From NCBI RefSeq assembly GCF_025215075.1, contig NZ_JAOBTH010000028.1:310001-374000 (forward strand): 64,000 nt of DNA, given 5' to 3'. The notes beneath the pieces are model-generated. The model worked only from the letters and a program-made list of their open reading frames with translations, was not told where the DNA came from and did not search any database. Positions 14,523 to 24,618 of this stretch are shown one piece after another. The translations under genes were made by a program, and so were the position numbers. This stretch comes from Tenacibaculum haliotis (GTDB lineage: Bacteria > Bacteroidota > Bacteroidia > Flavobacteriales > Flavobacteriaceae). How positions within the stretch are numbered: the stretch's first letter is position 1; every line of letters begins with the position of its first letter.

Positions 14523-16958
14523 ATGAAAAAACTACTAATACTATCTTTATTATTAGCATTTATTTTTCCTTCACAAACAAATGCACAAAGGCGAAAATCA
14601 AAGAATAAAAAAGAAACTTCAACCGAGAAATCCAAACCTAAAAATAAAACAAAAAAATACTCGGATTTTGTAAAAAAAGACACGAAATCTGACGAAGGTT
14701 TATTTAAAGTTCATGAAAATGACGGAACGTATTTTTATGAAATTCCGAAAAATTTATTCGGAAAAGAAATGCTTTTAGTAAGCCGAATTAAAGAATTGCC
14801 TTCAAATTTTGGAGGAGGATACATAAATGCTGGTTCAAAAACAAACGAACAAGTTGTCGTTTGGGAACAATTTAAAAAGAAAATCCTCCTAAAAATAAAA
14901 TCTTATAATGCCATTGCAAACGATTCTTTACCAATTTACAAATCGGTGAAATCAAATAATTTAGAACCTATTTTATATGCGTTTGACATCAAAACAGAAA
15001 GCAAAGATTCTTCTGCTGTTTTAATTGACGTTACTAAATTTTTCTCGTCAGATGTTAAAGCAATTAGCGGAATCGGAAGTAGATCAAGAACCCAATACAA
15101 AGTAAAAAAATTGGATAGTAAAAGAAGCTTTATCAATACCATAAAAAGTTATCCTAAAAATATTGAAGTGATACAAGATTTTACTTTCGATGCTAGTAAA
15201 CCACCTTCAAGTAGAAACGCAGGTACCATTAGTATCAGAATGAATCAATCAATGATTTTACTACCAGAAAAACCTATGACACCGCGTTTATTTGACAAAC
15301 GTGTTGGGTATTTTACTGTTGGAACTGTAGATTATAATTCAGAAAAATTAAAAGCAGATAGCAAACGGTATATTAGCCGCTGGAGGTTAGAACCAAAAGA
15401 TAAAGAAGCTTACGCTAGAGGTGAATTGGTTGAACCTATTAAACCGATTGTTTACTATTTAGATCCGGCAACGCCAAAAAAATTGCGCAAGTACATAAAA
15501 CAAGGTGTAGATGATTGGGCTGGAGTTTTTGAAACTGCTGGATTTAAAAATGCTATTATGGCGAAGATGCCACCGAGCAAGGAAGAAGATCCAGAATTTA
15601 GCATGGAAGATATTAGATATTCTTCAATAAGATATGTGGCAAGTACTACAAGAAATGCCGTTGGGCCAAGTGTTTCTGATCCTCGTTCTGGTGAAATTAT
15701 TGAAAGTGATATTATTTGGTATCACAATCATTTACGTTCATACAGAAACAGGTATTTATTAGAAACTGGTGCTGCAAATCCTTCTGCCAGAACCTTAGAT
15801 ACTCCTGACGAAGAAATTGGAGAAATGATGCGCATGGTTATTGCACATGAAATTGGACATGCATTAGGTTTACCTCATAATATGGCTGCAAGTTATGCCT
15901 ATCCAACAGAGTCTTTACGAGATGGTGATTTTACTCAAAAAAATGGAATCGCAGCAACTATTATGGATTATGCTCGTTATAATTACGTAGCACAACCTGA
16001 AGATAAAAACATTCGTTTTATTCGTCAATTAGGCCCTTACGACCATTACTCTATCAATTGGGGATATCGTGTAATTCCCAATGCTACTACTCCTAAAGAT
16101 GAAGTAAAAACCTTAGATAAATGGATTGATGAAAAAGCAGGTGATCCTATTTATAAATTTGGGTATCAACGTAGAGGTGGATTTGATCCTGCTTCTCAAA
16201 CAGAAGGTATTGGAAACGACTTAATAAAAGCAAGTACTTACGGAATTAAAAACCTAAAAATCGTTGCTACAAATTTACCTCAATGGACCTCTGACCAAAC
16301 CAATGATTATGCCGATTTAAATGAATTATACGGTGAATTATTAAGTGTTTGGAATCGCTATATAAACCATGTAGTTGGTAATATTGGTGGTGTTTTTGAA
16401 GATAATAAAAAACCTAATCAACAAGGTAATGTGTATTCTGTATTATCAAAAAGCAAACAAAAAGAATCGTTAAATTGGTTATTAAAAAACACCTTCACAA
16501 CACCAAATTGGTTGTTAGATAAAAATATTTTGGCAAACATTAATCACACGGGCTATGTTGAAAGAATGGGACGTTTACAAAATCGTCATTTAAGTAGTTT
16601 ACTGAGTGAATCACGCTTGCAAAGAATGACAAATTCAGAAGTTACTAGTGATGATTTTTATGCAGCAGCAGATATGGTTAAAGACCTTAGAAAAGGTGTT
16701 TTCTCTGAAGCTAATTCAACTAAAAACGTAACTGTTTACAGAAGAAATTTACAAAAGAATTTTATTGACAGACTAGGTATTTTACTAAATAGTAAGAGCG
16801 CTAAAAACTCTGACATTTCTTCAATTTCTCGCGGTGAGTTAGTTTCTTTAAAATATTTAACAAACAATGCTAGTAAAAGAGCTGTAAACAGTATTACAAA
16901 ATACCATTACAAAGATTGTATCGCTAAAATTAATGCAATTTTAAATCCTAAAAAATAA
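14523..16958 (+). CDS. Secreted zinc-dependent metalloprotease (DUF5117/DUF4953 type)
   Basis: An 811-residue exported metalloprotease. The frame is open from 14430, but ATG at 14523 begins a clean signal sequence (KKLLILSLLLAFIFPSQTNA) followed by a lysine-rich linker. The catalytic motif is in VIAHEIGHALGLPHN, giving the metzincin pattern HExxHxxGxxH. A Met-turn candidate, ATIMDYARYNY, follows about 45 residues later. N-terminal parts resemble DUF5118 and DUF5117, and the C-terminal half DUF4953, as known for this Bacteroidota family. Substrate unknown; probably periplasmic or surface located. Ends before a convergent gene. Confidence 0.88.
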   Translation: MKKLLILSLLLAFIFPSQTNAQRRKSKNKKETSTEKSKPKNKTKKYSDFVKKDTKSDEGLFKVHENDGTYFYEIPKNLFGKEMLLVSRIKELPSNFGGGYINAGSKTNEQVVVWEQFKKKILLKIKSYNAIANDSLPIYKSVKSNNLEPILYAFDIKTESKDSSAVLIDVTKFFSSDVKAISGIGSRSRTQYKVKKLDSKRSFINTIKSYPKNIEVIQDFTFDASKPPSSRNAGTISIRMNQSMILLPEKPMTPRLFDKRVGYFTVGTVDYNSEKLKADSKRYISRWRLEPKDKEAYARGELVEPIKPIVYYLDPATPKKLRKYIKQGVDDWAGVFETAGFKNAIMAKMPPSKEEDPEFSMEDIRYSSIRYVASTTRNAVGPSVSDPRSGEIIESDIIWYHNHLRSYRNRYLLETGAANPSARTLDTPDEEIGEMMRMVIAHEIGHALGLPHNMAASYAYPTESLRDGDFTQKNGIAATIMDYARYNYVAQPEDKNIRFIRQLGPYDHYSINWGYRVIPNATTPKDEVKTLDKWIDEKAGDPIYKFGYQRRGGFDPASQTEGIGNDLIKASTYGIKNLKIVATNLPQWTSDQTNDYADLNELYGELLSVWNRYINHVVGNIGGVFEDNKKPNQQGNVYSVLSKSKQKESLNWLLKNTFTTPNWLLDKNILANINHTGYVERMGRLQNRHLSSLLSESRLQRMTNSEVTSDDFYAAADMVKDLRKGVFSEANSTKNVTVYRRNLQKNFIDRLGILLNSKSAKNSDISSISRGELVSLKYLTNNASKRAVNSITKYHYKDCIAKINAILNPKK

Positions 16959-17007
16959 TAGTATCTCGAGTAATCTTTAACTATCGATTCCGCTCGATAT
17001 AACATTA

Positions 17008-18279
17008 TTACTTTCTTAACAAACTAGTACCTATTGCGCATTGTAAACAACGTTTCTTTGCGCAATAATTGTTTTTAAGTTCTAATAAAGCCTGACTTTC
17101 AAACGCATTTTTAGCAGGGATTTTTAAATCTGAAAATTTAGTTATTATTGAGTTTTTCTCTGGCTTAATTTGTTGCATCAATTTAAAAAAAGCTTCACTA
17201 TTTACTCCTCCTCTACTTTTTTCATACACAAACTTTAACGGTAAAACGGTATTAATCAATAGTAAATCTATAAATGATTTTGTGAGTTTTTTTGCTGATT
17301 TTTTTGATTCGGTTTCAAACGTATAATGTGTCTTCCAAAAATCAGCTATTGCTACTGAAAACAAATTATAAAAATCTTCTAGTTTATTTAATTCCATCAG
17401 TTTAGAAAACAAATTTTGATGTTTAAAAAACAACGCTACCAACTGTGCTATTCGAATAGTCGGAAAATTTGTTGGTCGCATTCTAAAAAATTGAAATAAA
17501 CCATTAGAAATTGGCTGTAACTTATATTTATGTTTTAAATATTCATACTCGTTTTTTAATTGAATAAAATAAGGGTCTTCTGCTTCACCTTCTAAAAACC
17601 CTGCTTGCCCAAATAATAAAGCTGACAATTGCAATTCATTAAAACGAACTTTTTTTAAAATTGAAAAATCAAACGATTGCGCTAACTGTAAAAAAGCTTC
17701 TCCATTAATTTTCAATCCAAAATTTTTAGCTAATAACTGAAATAAAACGCTCTCAAAATCATTATTTGATTTCGCTAATAACTCTTTTACCAAAACCGAC
17801 TTACTTTCTAAGCGCTCAAAATACAATCGCTCTAACCAATTACTCATCAAGAAAGAATCTACTTCACTAATTTGTTCCTCACACGGAATCCAACGGAGTT
17901 GTTTAGAAAATAACGATTGATAATTATTCAATAAGTTTTTATCAATTAAATCATTTAACTCAAGAGTTGGCAATGGCTTATTATTTTTCATAAAAATAGC
18001 TGAATCATACAGCCAAACAACATGTAAAATCACGGCGTCATAGTTTTTATCTTCTTCGTGTTTATGTAAATACCAATCAGATGAGTTGATGTGAATTTCA
18101 ACATTCCCAATCCATAATTGATTATTTATTTTAAGATGGGCGTTTAAAAAATCTGGCCCAGCGTTTAAATTATGAGTCCCAGATTTAATAATTTGAATCG
18201 TTTCGTTAGCTGTGGATTTTAAATTACCCGAAGGAAACAACTTGTTTTGCCATAAAAAGTGTAGAAAATCTTCTTTCAT
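17008..18279 (-). CDS. DUF2851 family protein
   Basis: A 423-residue cytoplasmic protein conserved in Bacteroidota. Recognisable features are the N-terminal FLHFLWQNKLFP, the conserved segment NAGPDFLNAHLKINNQLWIGNVEIHI (seen in part as GNVEIHINSSDW) and a C-terminal cysteine cluster KKRCLQCAIG. The function is unknown and no catalytic motif is clear to me. It converges with the metalloprotease gene and diverges from the nitroreductase gene. Confidence 0.8.
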   Translation of the reverse strand: MKEDFLHFLWQNKLFPSGNLKSTANETIQIIKSGTHNLNAGPDFLNAHLKINNQLWIGNVEIHINSSDWYLHKHEEDKNYDAVILHVVWLYDSAIFMKNNKPLPTLELNDLIDKNLLNNYQSLFSKQLRWIPCEEQISEVDSFLMSNWLERLYFERLESKSVLVKELLAKSNNDFESVLFQLLAKNFGLKINGEAFLQLAQSFDFSILKKVRFNELQLSALLFGQAGFLEGEAEDPYFIQLKNEYEYLKHKYKLQPISNGLFQFFRMRPTNFPTIRIAQLVALFFKHQNLFSKLMELNKLEDFYNLFSVAIADFWKTHYTFETESKKSAKKLTKSFIDLLLINTVLPLKFVYEKSRGGVNSEAFFKLMQQIKPEKNSIITKFSDLKIPAKNAFESQALLELKNNYCAKKRCLQCAIGTSLLRK

Positions 18280-18496
18280 AATCCGGAGTTAGCAATTATT
18301 TTTTGACCTTTAAGATATAAAAATATTACTAAATCTCTTTTTATCAACATTCTAAACACTATAACAAAAACATCAATCATAAAAAAGCAACTTATTATAA
18401 TTTAACAGTCTTCGAGTAAAACAGCATAAAAGGTTAAACTTATTAGTGCATCAATTTTTATAATAATCAAATCGTAGTTTATATAAAAAGCTATTG

Positions 18497-18504
18497 TAAT
18501 TTTG
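18497..18504 (+). promoter_or_regulatory. -7 box of nitroreductase promoter
   Basis: TAATTTTG matches TAnnTTTG and lies 18 bases before the ATG at 18523, in the 243-base divergent region shared with the DUF2851 gene. Confidence 0.55.
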
Positions 18505-18522
18505 TAATCTAAATAAATTAGA

Positions 18523-19152
18523 ATGAACAGTATAGAAAATTTAAAATGGCGTTATGCTGTTAAAAAATTCGACGAAAATAAATCGCTTTCAGAAGCACAA
18601 ATAAACATTTTAAAAGAAGCTTTTAACTTAACAGCTACTTCGTACGGATTGCAACCAATTAAAATGGTTGTAATTAAAAATAAAGAAATTCAAGAGCAAC
18701 TAGTTGTTCATTCTTGGAATCAGCCACAAGTAGTACAAGCATCACATGTGTTGGTTTTATGTATTCCTAAAGAATACACTACTAAAGATATTAACTCTTA
18801 TTTTTCATTGGTAAAAAACATCAGAAATACTCCTGATACTATTTTAAATCCGTTTAAAGAAATGCTGAGTGCTTCAATAGCGAGTAAAAAGCAAGAAGAA
18901 TTAACTATTTGGAACAAAAATCAAGCATATATAGCTTTAGGTAATTTGATGACTGTTGCGGCAAATGAAAAAATAGATTCTTGCCCTATGGAAGGTTTTA
19001 TTCCTGAAAAATACGATGAAATTTTAGGTTTAGACAAACATAATTTAACATCTGTTTTAGTATTACCTGTTGGTTTTAGAGCTGAAGACGATTATATGAA
19101 AGACCTAAAAAAGGTTCGTAAAAATATAGAAGACGTAATTATAGAAATGTAA
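18523..19152 (+). CDS. NAD(P)H-dependent nitroreductase-family oxidoreductase
   Basis: A 209-residue FMN-dependent flavoprotein of the nitroreductase superfamily. The N-terminal LKWRYAVKKFDENK matches the usual RxSxRxF-like FMN contact region, then ATSYGLQPIKMVVI, the conserved middle helix NKNQAYIALGNLMTVAA, and SCPMEGFIPEKYDE near the C-terminus. It would reduce quinones, nitro compounds or similar substrates. Single gene between a -7 box and a terminal hairpin. Confidence 0.85.
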   Translation: MNSIENLKWRYAVKKFDENKSLSEAQINILKEAFNLTATSYGLQPIKMVVIKNKEIQEQLVVHSWNQPQVVQASHVLVLCIPKEYTTKDINSYFSLVKNIRNTPDTILNPFKEMLSASIASKKQEELTIWNKNQAYIALGNLMTVAANEKIDSCPMEGFIPEKYDEILGLDKHNLTSVLVLPVGFRAEDDYMKDLKKVRKNIEDVIIEM

Positions 19153-19164
19153 TCTTAAAATAAA

Positions 19165-19196
19165 TGAGCGAAATCGAAATCTTTCAATTTCGCTCA
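19165..19196 (+). terminator. Hairpin after nitroreductase gene
   Basis: TGAGCGAAAT (19165-19174) and ATTTCGCTCA (19187-19196) form a perfect 10-bp stem. Only a weak T run follows, so termination is likely but not certain. Confidence 0.6.
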
Positions 19197-19271
19197 CTTA
19201 ACATTTATTAAACGCTTTACATTTAATTTACAATTACAATTTAGTACATTCGTAATTCATAATTAAACTGT

Positions 19272-20714
19272 ATGCAACCACTACACATAATACTCCTTAT
19301 TCTTGCCTATTTTGGGGTACTAATTCTTATCTCTTATATCACAGGTAAATCGGCAAACAATAACACTTTTTTCAAAGCAGATAACTCTTCTCCTTGGTAT
19401 TTAGTTGCCTTTGGTATGATTGGCGCTTCTTTATCAGGTGTAACTTTTATTTCTGTACCTGGTTGGATTGAAGGGCAGCAAATGAGCTATATGCAAATGG
19501 TATTGGGCTATGTTGTTGGGTATGCAGTTATTGGCTTGATATTACTTCCGTTATATTATCGACTTAATCTTACTTCTATTTACACCTATTTAGGAGATCG
19601 TTTTGGTAGATATTCCTATAAAACCGGAGCTTCTTTTTTCTTACTATCAAGAACTGTAGGTGCTGCTTTTCGATTATTTTTAGTTGCCAATGTATTACAA
19701 TTAATTTTGTTTGATGCATACGGAATTCCGTTTTGGGTAACCGTAACCATTACTATTTTATTAATTTGGCTGTACACTTTTAAAGGCGGAATAAAAACGA
19801 TTGTTTGGACGGATACCTTGCAAACTTTATTTATGCTAATCGCCGTAGGAGTTTGCATTGTTACCATTAAAGATGAAATGCAAATAGAAAGCTTAAGCTC
19901 TTACATATCCGATAATAAATTATCTAAAATGTTCTTTTTTGATGATTGGAAATCTGGAAATTACTTTTGGAATCGCTTCTTCTCAGGTGCGTTTATAGCT
20001 ATTGTAATGACAGGTTTAGATCAAGATATGATGCAAAAAAACTTAACGTGTCGTAACTTAAAAGATGCACAGAAAAATATGTTTTGGTTTACGCTTGTGC
20101 TAGTAATTGTAAATTTTTTCTTTTTAGCATTGGGTGTTTTATTAACCGATTTTGCCACTACAAACGAAATTAACGCACACAAAGATCAATTATTTCCAAC
20201 CATTGCCATGAGTGGCGAGTTAGGCTTAGCAACTTCATTATTCTTTTTATTAGGATTAATTGCTGCCGCATACTCAAGTGCAGATAGCGCATTAACCTCT
20301 TTAACAACTTCTTTTAGTATTGATATTTTAGAAATTGATAAAAAAGGAGATGAACAAGAAAATATAAAAACACGAAAAAAAATACACATCTTATTTTCGT
20401 TCCTATTAATTGCAACGATTTTAGTTTTTAAATATTTTATTGCTGATGCCAGTGTGATTGCTAAAATATTTCAGTTTGCGGGTTATACTTATGGTCCATT
20501 ATTAGGTTTATATGCCTTCGGATTATTTACCAAACTAAATGTAAAAGACAAGTTAGTTCCTGCTATTTGCATTGCATCGCCAATACTTACTTATTTGATA
20601 AGTATTTTTAGCAAGTCGCAGTTAAATTTCGACTTCGGATTCTTTGTTTTAGTGTTAAACGGATTTATTACTTTCTTCGGATTATTAGCTATAAAAAAAT
20701 CTAAAAATGCCTAA
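19272..20714 (+). CDS. Sodium:solute symporter (SSS family)
   Basis: A 480-residue inner-membrane transporter with about 13 hydrophobic segments. Family features are ISYITGKSANNNTFF after the first helix, GMIGASLSGVTFISVPGW, and the conserved AAYSSADSALTSLTTSFSIDI region near residue 335, which includes the sodium-site serines. Substrate cannot be read from the sequence. The 3' end overlaps the start of a small basic protein gene by 8 bases. A weak -7-like TACATTCG lies 20 bases before the start. Confidence 0.9.
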   Translation: MQPLHIILLILAYFGVLILISYITGKSANNNTFFKADNSSPWYLVAFGMIGASLSGVTFISVPGWIEGQQMSYMQMVLGYVVGYAVIGLILLPLYYRLNLTSIYTYLGDRFGRYSYKTGASFFLLSRTVGAAFRLFLVANVLQLILFDAYGIPFWVTVTITILLIWLYTFKGGIKTIVWTDTLQTLFMLIAVGVCIVTIKDEMQIESLSSYISDNKLSKMFFFDDWKSGNYFWNRFFSGAFIAIVMTGLDQDMMQKNLTCRNLKDAQKNMFWFTLVLVIVNFFFLALGVLLTDFATTNEINAHKDQLFPTIAMSGELGLATSLFFLLGLIAAAYSSADSALTSLTTSFSIDILEIDKKGDEQENIKTRKKIHILFSFLLIATILVFKYFIADASVIAKIFQFAGYTYGPLLGLYAFGLFTKLNVKDKLVPAICIASPILTYLISIFSKSQLNFDFGFFVLVLNGFITFFGLLAIKKSKNA

Positions 20715-20865
20715 AAAAGGAAAAGCAAAAAACACTGTAAATAAAGCGAAACATACGCGCTTAATGAAACAGAAAGAGAACAAGGTAAAACTCGAAAAAC
20801 AACGAAATAAAGAGCGTTTAAAAGCGCTTGTAAAAAAGATGAACGAACAAAAAGAAACGGAATAA
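20707..20865 (+). CDS. Small lysine-rich basic protein
   Basis: A 52-residue frame starting at an ATG inside the last codons of the symporter gene (8-base overlap) and ending inside a terminator. The product begins MPKKGKAKNTVNKAKHTR and is nearly all K, R, E, Q, N; it has 17 lysines and would form a single charged helix. The start-stop overlap suggests translational coupling. It may bind nucleic acid or be a flavobacterial small protein of unknown role. I do not recognise a family. Confidence 0.6.
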   Translation: MPKKGKAKNTVNKAKHTRLMKQKENKVKLEKQRNKERLKALVKKMNEQKETE

Positions 20866-20895
20866 ATAGATATCTATTTATTCCGTTTCTTTTTA
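20854..20895. terminator. Bidirectional terminator (36-bp perfect palindrome)
   Basis: Arms GAAACGGAATAAATAGAT (20854-20871) and ATCTATTTATTCCGTTTC (20872-20889) are perfect complements with no loop, followed by T on the plus strand. The stop codon of the small basic gene lies within it. It also ends 21 bases beyond the stop of the minus-strand barrel gene, so it can serve both. Confidence 0.85.
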
Positions 20896-20909
20896 CATTT
20901 TTAAGTTAT

Positions 20910-22178
20910 TTACTTAAACCTTAAACTATAAGAAACACCTATCGAATACATTAAAAAATATTCGCCACGATCATAACTTATTTCCTCTCTTGAAACATTT
21001 AAAGAAGTACCCCAATAATTTTTCTTATTTTTTGAAGAAAAATAGTATCCTCCTCCAATTTTCTGAGATTTTAAATCAAATACTGCTGCATTATTTTCAT
21101 CTACAGGAAAACGTTCTTGTTCAGGAGAAAACCCAAAACCACCAGATAAACTAAAATAATTATCGGCATCGCTAAAGTATTTTCTGTATGCTAATGTTAA
21201 CGACTTACTTGCTCCCGGATCACCTGGTGTAACATAGGTTCTTAAAGACCAGTAACTATTACCTGTATACCAACCTACAGATCCTGTATAAATAATAGTA
21301 GTTTCAGAGAATTTTAATCCTCTAAACCCTAGAGAAGCTTCAAAACTTTTAGGTAAAGATTTATACAACTCTGCCCCGTATCTTACTTTTGGAAAAAGTC
21401 CGCTATTCGAAAAACCTGCACTTACATACGCATACATACCAGGCATAATTCTTGGATACACATCAACTTCATATTGATAACTATTGGTTTCAAACCTTCT
21501 TGAGTAATTTAACTTTCCTGTTATACTACCATATTTGGTTTGTCTACCATATTTTATGGTACTGAAATGTGATGTACTTCGTTCGTTTTTATTATATATT
21601 AACGTTGAGTAACTAATACCCACAGTGTTTAATCTTAAGGTGTTAATCAAACTTTCTTTATACGAAATCGCTTTTTTATTATTTTCATCGAGCTTTAAAA
21701 TACCCTCTACAGTAGTAAGTGCTTGCCTTGGCTTTAACAATCTTTCCTCATACCTAGCTTTTTGATAAAGAATATCTGGGTCGTTAGGAAAGTTTTCCAA
21801 CGCTTTTTCAATAAGTTCTTTTGCATTGAAAAGTAAATCGGCATAAAATTCATTTTTTATAGCAGCAATCCAATCAGTTTTCCTTTTCGGATTCTTTTTT
21901 AAGACGTAGTCAAACTCTGTTCTCGCTAATTTATAACTACCATCCCAAGAATAGGTATTGGCTAAAAAAGCACGAATATCTAAATAATTTGGATATGATG
22001 TTAATATAAATTTTAAGGAATCTTGTGCTTGTTTTCGCTTACTATTAAATGCTAATTTTCGAGCTTTTTCAAAAGCAGTATCTGGGTTTCCTACAAACAC
22101 TTTTTTTTGTGAAAAAGTTACCTGAGTACTTATAAAAAAGAGTAAAAAAAGAAGTTGTTTTACCTGTGTCATTTTCAT
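20910..22178 (-). CDS. YaiO-type outer-membrane barrel with N-terminal TPRs
   Basis: A 422-residue protein with signal sequence (about 1-23), TPR-like repeats at about 30-185 (for example LDIRAFLANTYSWDGSYKLA), then an outer-membrane barrel of about 230 residues with alternating aromatic strands ending YSIGVSYSLRFK, the terminal aromatic pattern of barrels. This is the YaiO family, linked in other bacteria to polysaccharide export operons. The ATG overlaps the preceding stop as TAATG, so it is coupled to the sulfatase gene. Last gene of the minus-strand operon; probable outer-membrane port or docking protein for the polysaccharide. Confidence 0.8.
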   Translation of the reverse strand: MKMTQVKQLLFLLFFISTQVTFSQKKVFVGNPDTAFEKARKLAFNSKRKQAQDSLKFILTSYPNYLDIRAFLANTYSWDGSYKLARTEFDYVLKKNPKRKTDWIAAIKNEFYADLLFNAKELIEKALENFPNDPDILYQKARYEERLLKPRQALTTVEGILKLDENNKKAISYKESLINTLRLNTVGISYSTLIYNKNERSTSHFSTIKYGRQTKYGSITGKLNYSRRFETNSYQYEVDVYPRIMPGMYAYVSAGFSNSGLFPKVRYGAELYKSLPKSFEASLGFRGLKFSETTIIYTGSVGWYTGNSYWSLRTYVTPGDPGASKSLTLAYRKYFSDADNYFSLSGGFGFSPEQERFPVDENNAAVFDLKSQKIGGGYYFSSKNKKNYWGTSLNVSREEISYDRGEYFLMYSIGVSYSLRFK

Positions 22179-24607
22179 TATTTTAAACTTTTATAATATT
22201 TTATAAACTCTTTATTTTTAGGGTGAACTTTTAAAATGCTATCCATCATTTTAATTGACATTGCCTTTTTATTTAAACGTGCATATGCTTTTGCGACTTT
22301 AAAAGCTACTTCTGGATTCTTAATATTATTTTTTAATGCTTTTTTTCCAATATCGATTCCCTTTTCATCTTCATTAGACCACCAATATAAATCTAAAATT
22401 GCCGAATAAGGGTCGTAATAAAAGGGCTTTCTTTTTATTGCACTTAAAAATTCTTTTTCTGCTTCCTTATACTTTCCATCCCATGATAAAGTCCTTCCTT
22501 TTAAGGTTCTAGCATCAGTATGATTAGGGTATTGATTCAAAATATAATCACATAACAATCTTGCATTTTCTCGCTCGCTTTTAAAGGCTTTATCTCTTGC
22601 TATAAGAAAGAGTTCATCCATTGTTTTGTCTTTAGATACCTTTTTTATATATGTTCTTTCTACTTCTGAAAACTCAACCTTTATCGATTTTACATTACCT
22701 CCTACAGATGTTGGATATATTTTATTTTTTGTTGTGATATAATTATTTATTTTCTTAAATTCTAAAAAGGCATCTGTTACCGTTTTCAACATTTCATCAT
22801 CAGAGACTCTCTTTGTATTAAAAGAAGCATCTATTTTATATAAATCACCTGCATTGTATAAATACTCTTTATAAATAAAATCTTTTAAGCCACCTTTATA
22901 ACGCATCAACCCTATTTCGTGTGTATTTCTAAAATGACGTGTTGTATCTAAACCTGTACCCATCCAAGCAGTTTTACTAAGATTTTCTATCTCATAATTA
23001 TTAGATAAGAAAGACATTAAACTTGGCGCAACGTCCCAATGAGATGAAATAGATTTAAATCGTACTGGTTTTTTTAACATCGGGCTGTAAATAGCTAAAG
23101 GAACATGATATCTACATAGTTTATCTTTTTGTTCTATGGGTACAATTCGATGATCTCCTGTAAACACAAAAATAGTATTTGCATAATCTGGTCTTTTTTC
23201 AAAATCTTTCATGAATTTCTCAACAGATTCATCTACGTAAATATGTGCTGCATAAATATCTTTATATTTATTTACCTCACTTTTTGAAACTTGTATTTTT
23301 TTATTGAATTCGACAATACTATCGACTTTTGTTCTGTATCTATTTATTTCTGGAATTTCAAACGGACTGTGATTACTAAGTGTCATAATAACATCTAACC
23401 TTGGCCCTTTCTTTTCATCTAAAGTACTTATCATTTTTCTAAACAATTCAGCATCTGGATATCCCCAAGAAAAACCGTCTGAATTACCTTTTATTTTTTG
23501 ATATCCTTCACCGTACTTATTTTCATCTACTACAAAATCAACACCTTGGTATTCTAAAAAATTGATAACATTATCGAAGCTAGATTGCGAACCTGAATAG
23601 AAAGAAGTTGTATAGTTATTTTCTTTTAAGATACTAAATAACGAAACATGCGTTGGTGTTTCTGGTATTTCTAAAAAGCCTGTATTACCAAAAGGAAGTG
23701 ACCCTAATAATGACGGTAAAACTCCAAAAGTTCTTCCTGTTGTACTTACAAAGTTTTCCCAATACAATGATTTATCAATTAGCTTATCCATAAAAGGAGA
23801 AAAGCCACTGTAATTTCTTCCATCTACGAACTCTGCTCCCAATCCTTCTAAAGATACGATAACAATGTTTGGTCTTTTATTTGATTCTATATTAAAAAAT
23901 GGTTTTAAAACATCTTTTGTTGCTTCGGATGGTTTTAATAACGGAAATTCATTTACATCTGAAACTTCATAAGAATCAGATTCATACTTACTAAATTTAA
24001 ACTGTATAATATCTGAAACCAAAAATTTTATTTTATTCTGATATTTAGCATCGCTAAACTCTTCAATTAAAAACTTAGCTAAAAATGAAGTTATCAATAA
24101 AAATATTACAATTTTCACTATTAGACTATCTAATATCTTGTTGATTAGAAACCGTCTTAACATCAAAAAAAATACTGGAAATATGAATAATGCTATAAGA
24201 TTTAAAATCGAAAAAGGAGCTGATGATGAAACCGTCATAAACATATCATCAATTGAGTAACCTAATAAATCTGCACCAAGATTCAATAACGTTTTTATAC
24301 TATATTGTATTAACGCTAATTCTAATAATATAAGTAACACGCCTATTATTAGCACAAAAATATTTGCCAGTTTTTTACTCTTTAAATTTATTACTAAATA
24401 AATCGGGTAAAAAAACAAACCTATAAGTAAGGTTGCTATAAAATTATTTAAAATTTTAAAACTTATTAATTGCAATACTATCGTTATAGTTTTGTCACTA
24501 TCATAATTAGTTACAATTTCAACAAAACTTAATAATAAAAACGTTATTAATAATGCAAATATTGACTTTAAATATATTAATAATTCTTCTTTATTAAAAA
24601 AACTCAT
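22178..24607 (-). CDS. LTA-synthase-like membrane sulfatase with C-terminal TPRs
   Basis: An 809-residue protein with about five N-terminal transmembrane helices (to about 190), a periplasmic alkaline-phosphatase-fold domain (about 240-560) and C-terminal TPRs (about 690-809). Sulfatase/phosphoglycerol-transferase signs are RPNIVIVSLEGLGAEF (metal-binding E), the threonine nucleophile region STTGRTFGVLPSLLGS, TLSNHSPF and FTGDHRIVPI. By family it would transfer phosphoglycerol or phosphoethanolamine to a glycan. The TPR tail shares the motif LSWDGKYKEAEKEF with the YaiO-type neighbour, suggesting joint action. It lies 11 bases from the glycosyltransferase. Confidence 0.8.
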   Translation of the reverse strand: MSFFNKEELLIYLKSIFALLITFLLLSFVEIVTNYDSDKTITIVLQLISFKILNNFIATLLIGLFFYPIYLVINLKSKKLANIFVLIIGVLLILLELALIQYSIKTLLNLGADLLGYSIDDMFMTVSSSAPFSILNLIALFIFPVFFLMLRRFLINKILDSLIVKIVIFLLITSFLAKFLIEEFSDAKYQNKIKFLVSDIIQFKFSKYESDSYEVSDVNEFPLLKPSEATKDVLKPFFNIESNKRPNIVIVSLEGLGAEFVDGRNYSGFSPFMDKLIDKSLYWENFVSTTGRTFGVLPSLLGSLPFGNTGFLEIPETPTHVSLFSILKENNYTTSFYSGSQSSFDNVINFLEYQGVDFVVDENKYGEGYQKIKGNSDGFSWGYPDAELFRKMISTLDEKKGPRLDVIMTLSNHSPFEIPEINRYRTKVDSIVEFNKKIQVSKSEVNKYKDIYAAHIYVDESVEKFMKDFEKRPDYANTIFVFTGDHRIVPIEQKDKLCRYHVPLAIYSPMLKKPVRFKSISSHWDVAPSLMSFLSNNYEIENLSKTAWMGTGLDTTRHFRNTHEIGLMRYKGGLKDFIYKEYLYNAGDLYKIDASFNTKRVSDDEMLKTVTDAFLEFKKINNYITTKNKIYPTSVGGNVKSIKVEFSEVERTYIKKVSKDKTMDELFLIARDKAFKSERENARLLCDYILNQYPNHTDARTLKGRTLSWDGKYKEAEKEFLSAIKRKPFYYDPYSAILDLYWWSNEDEKGIDIGKKALKNNIKNPEVAFKVAKAYARLNKKAMSIKMMDSILKVHPKNKEFIKYYKSLK

Positions 24608-24618
24608 AATTTATTTTA

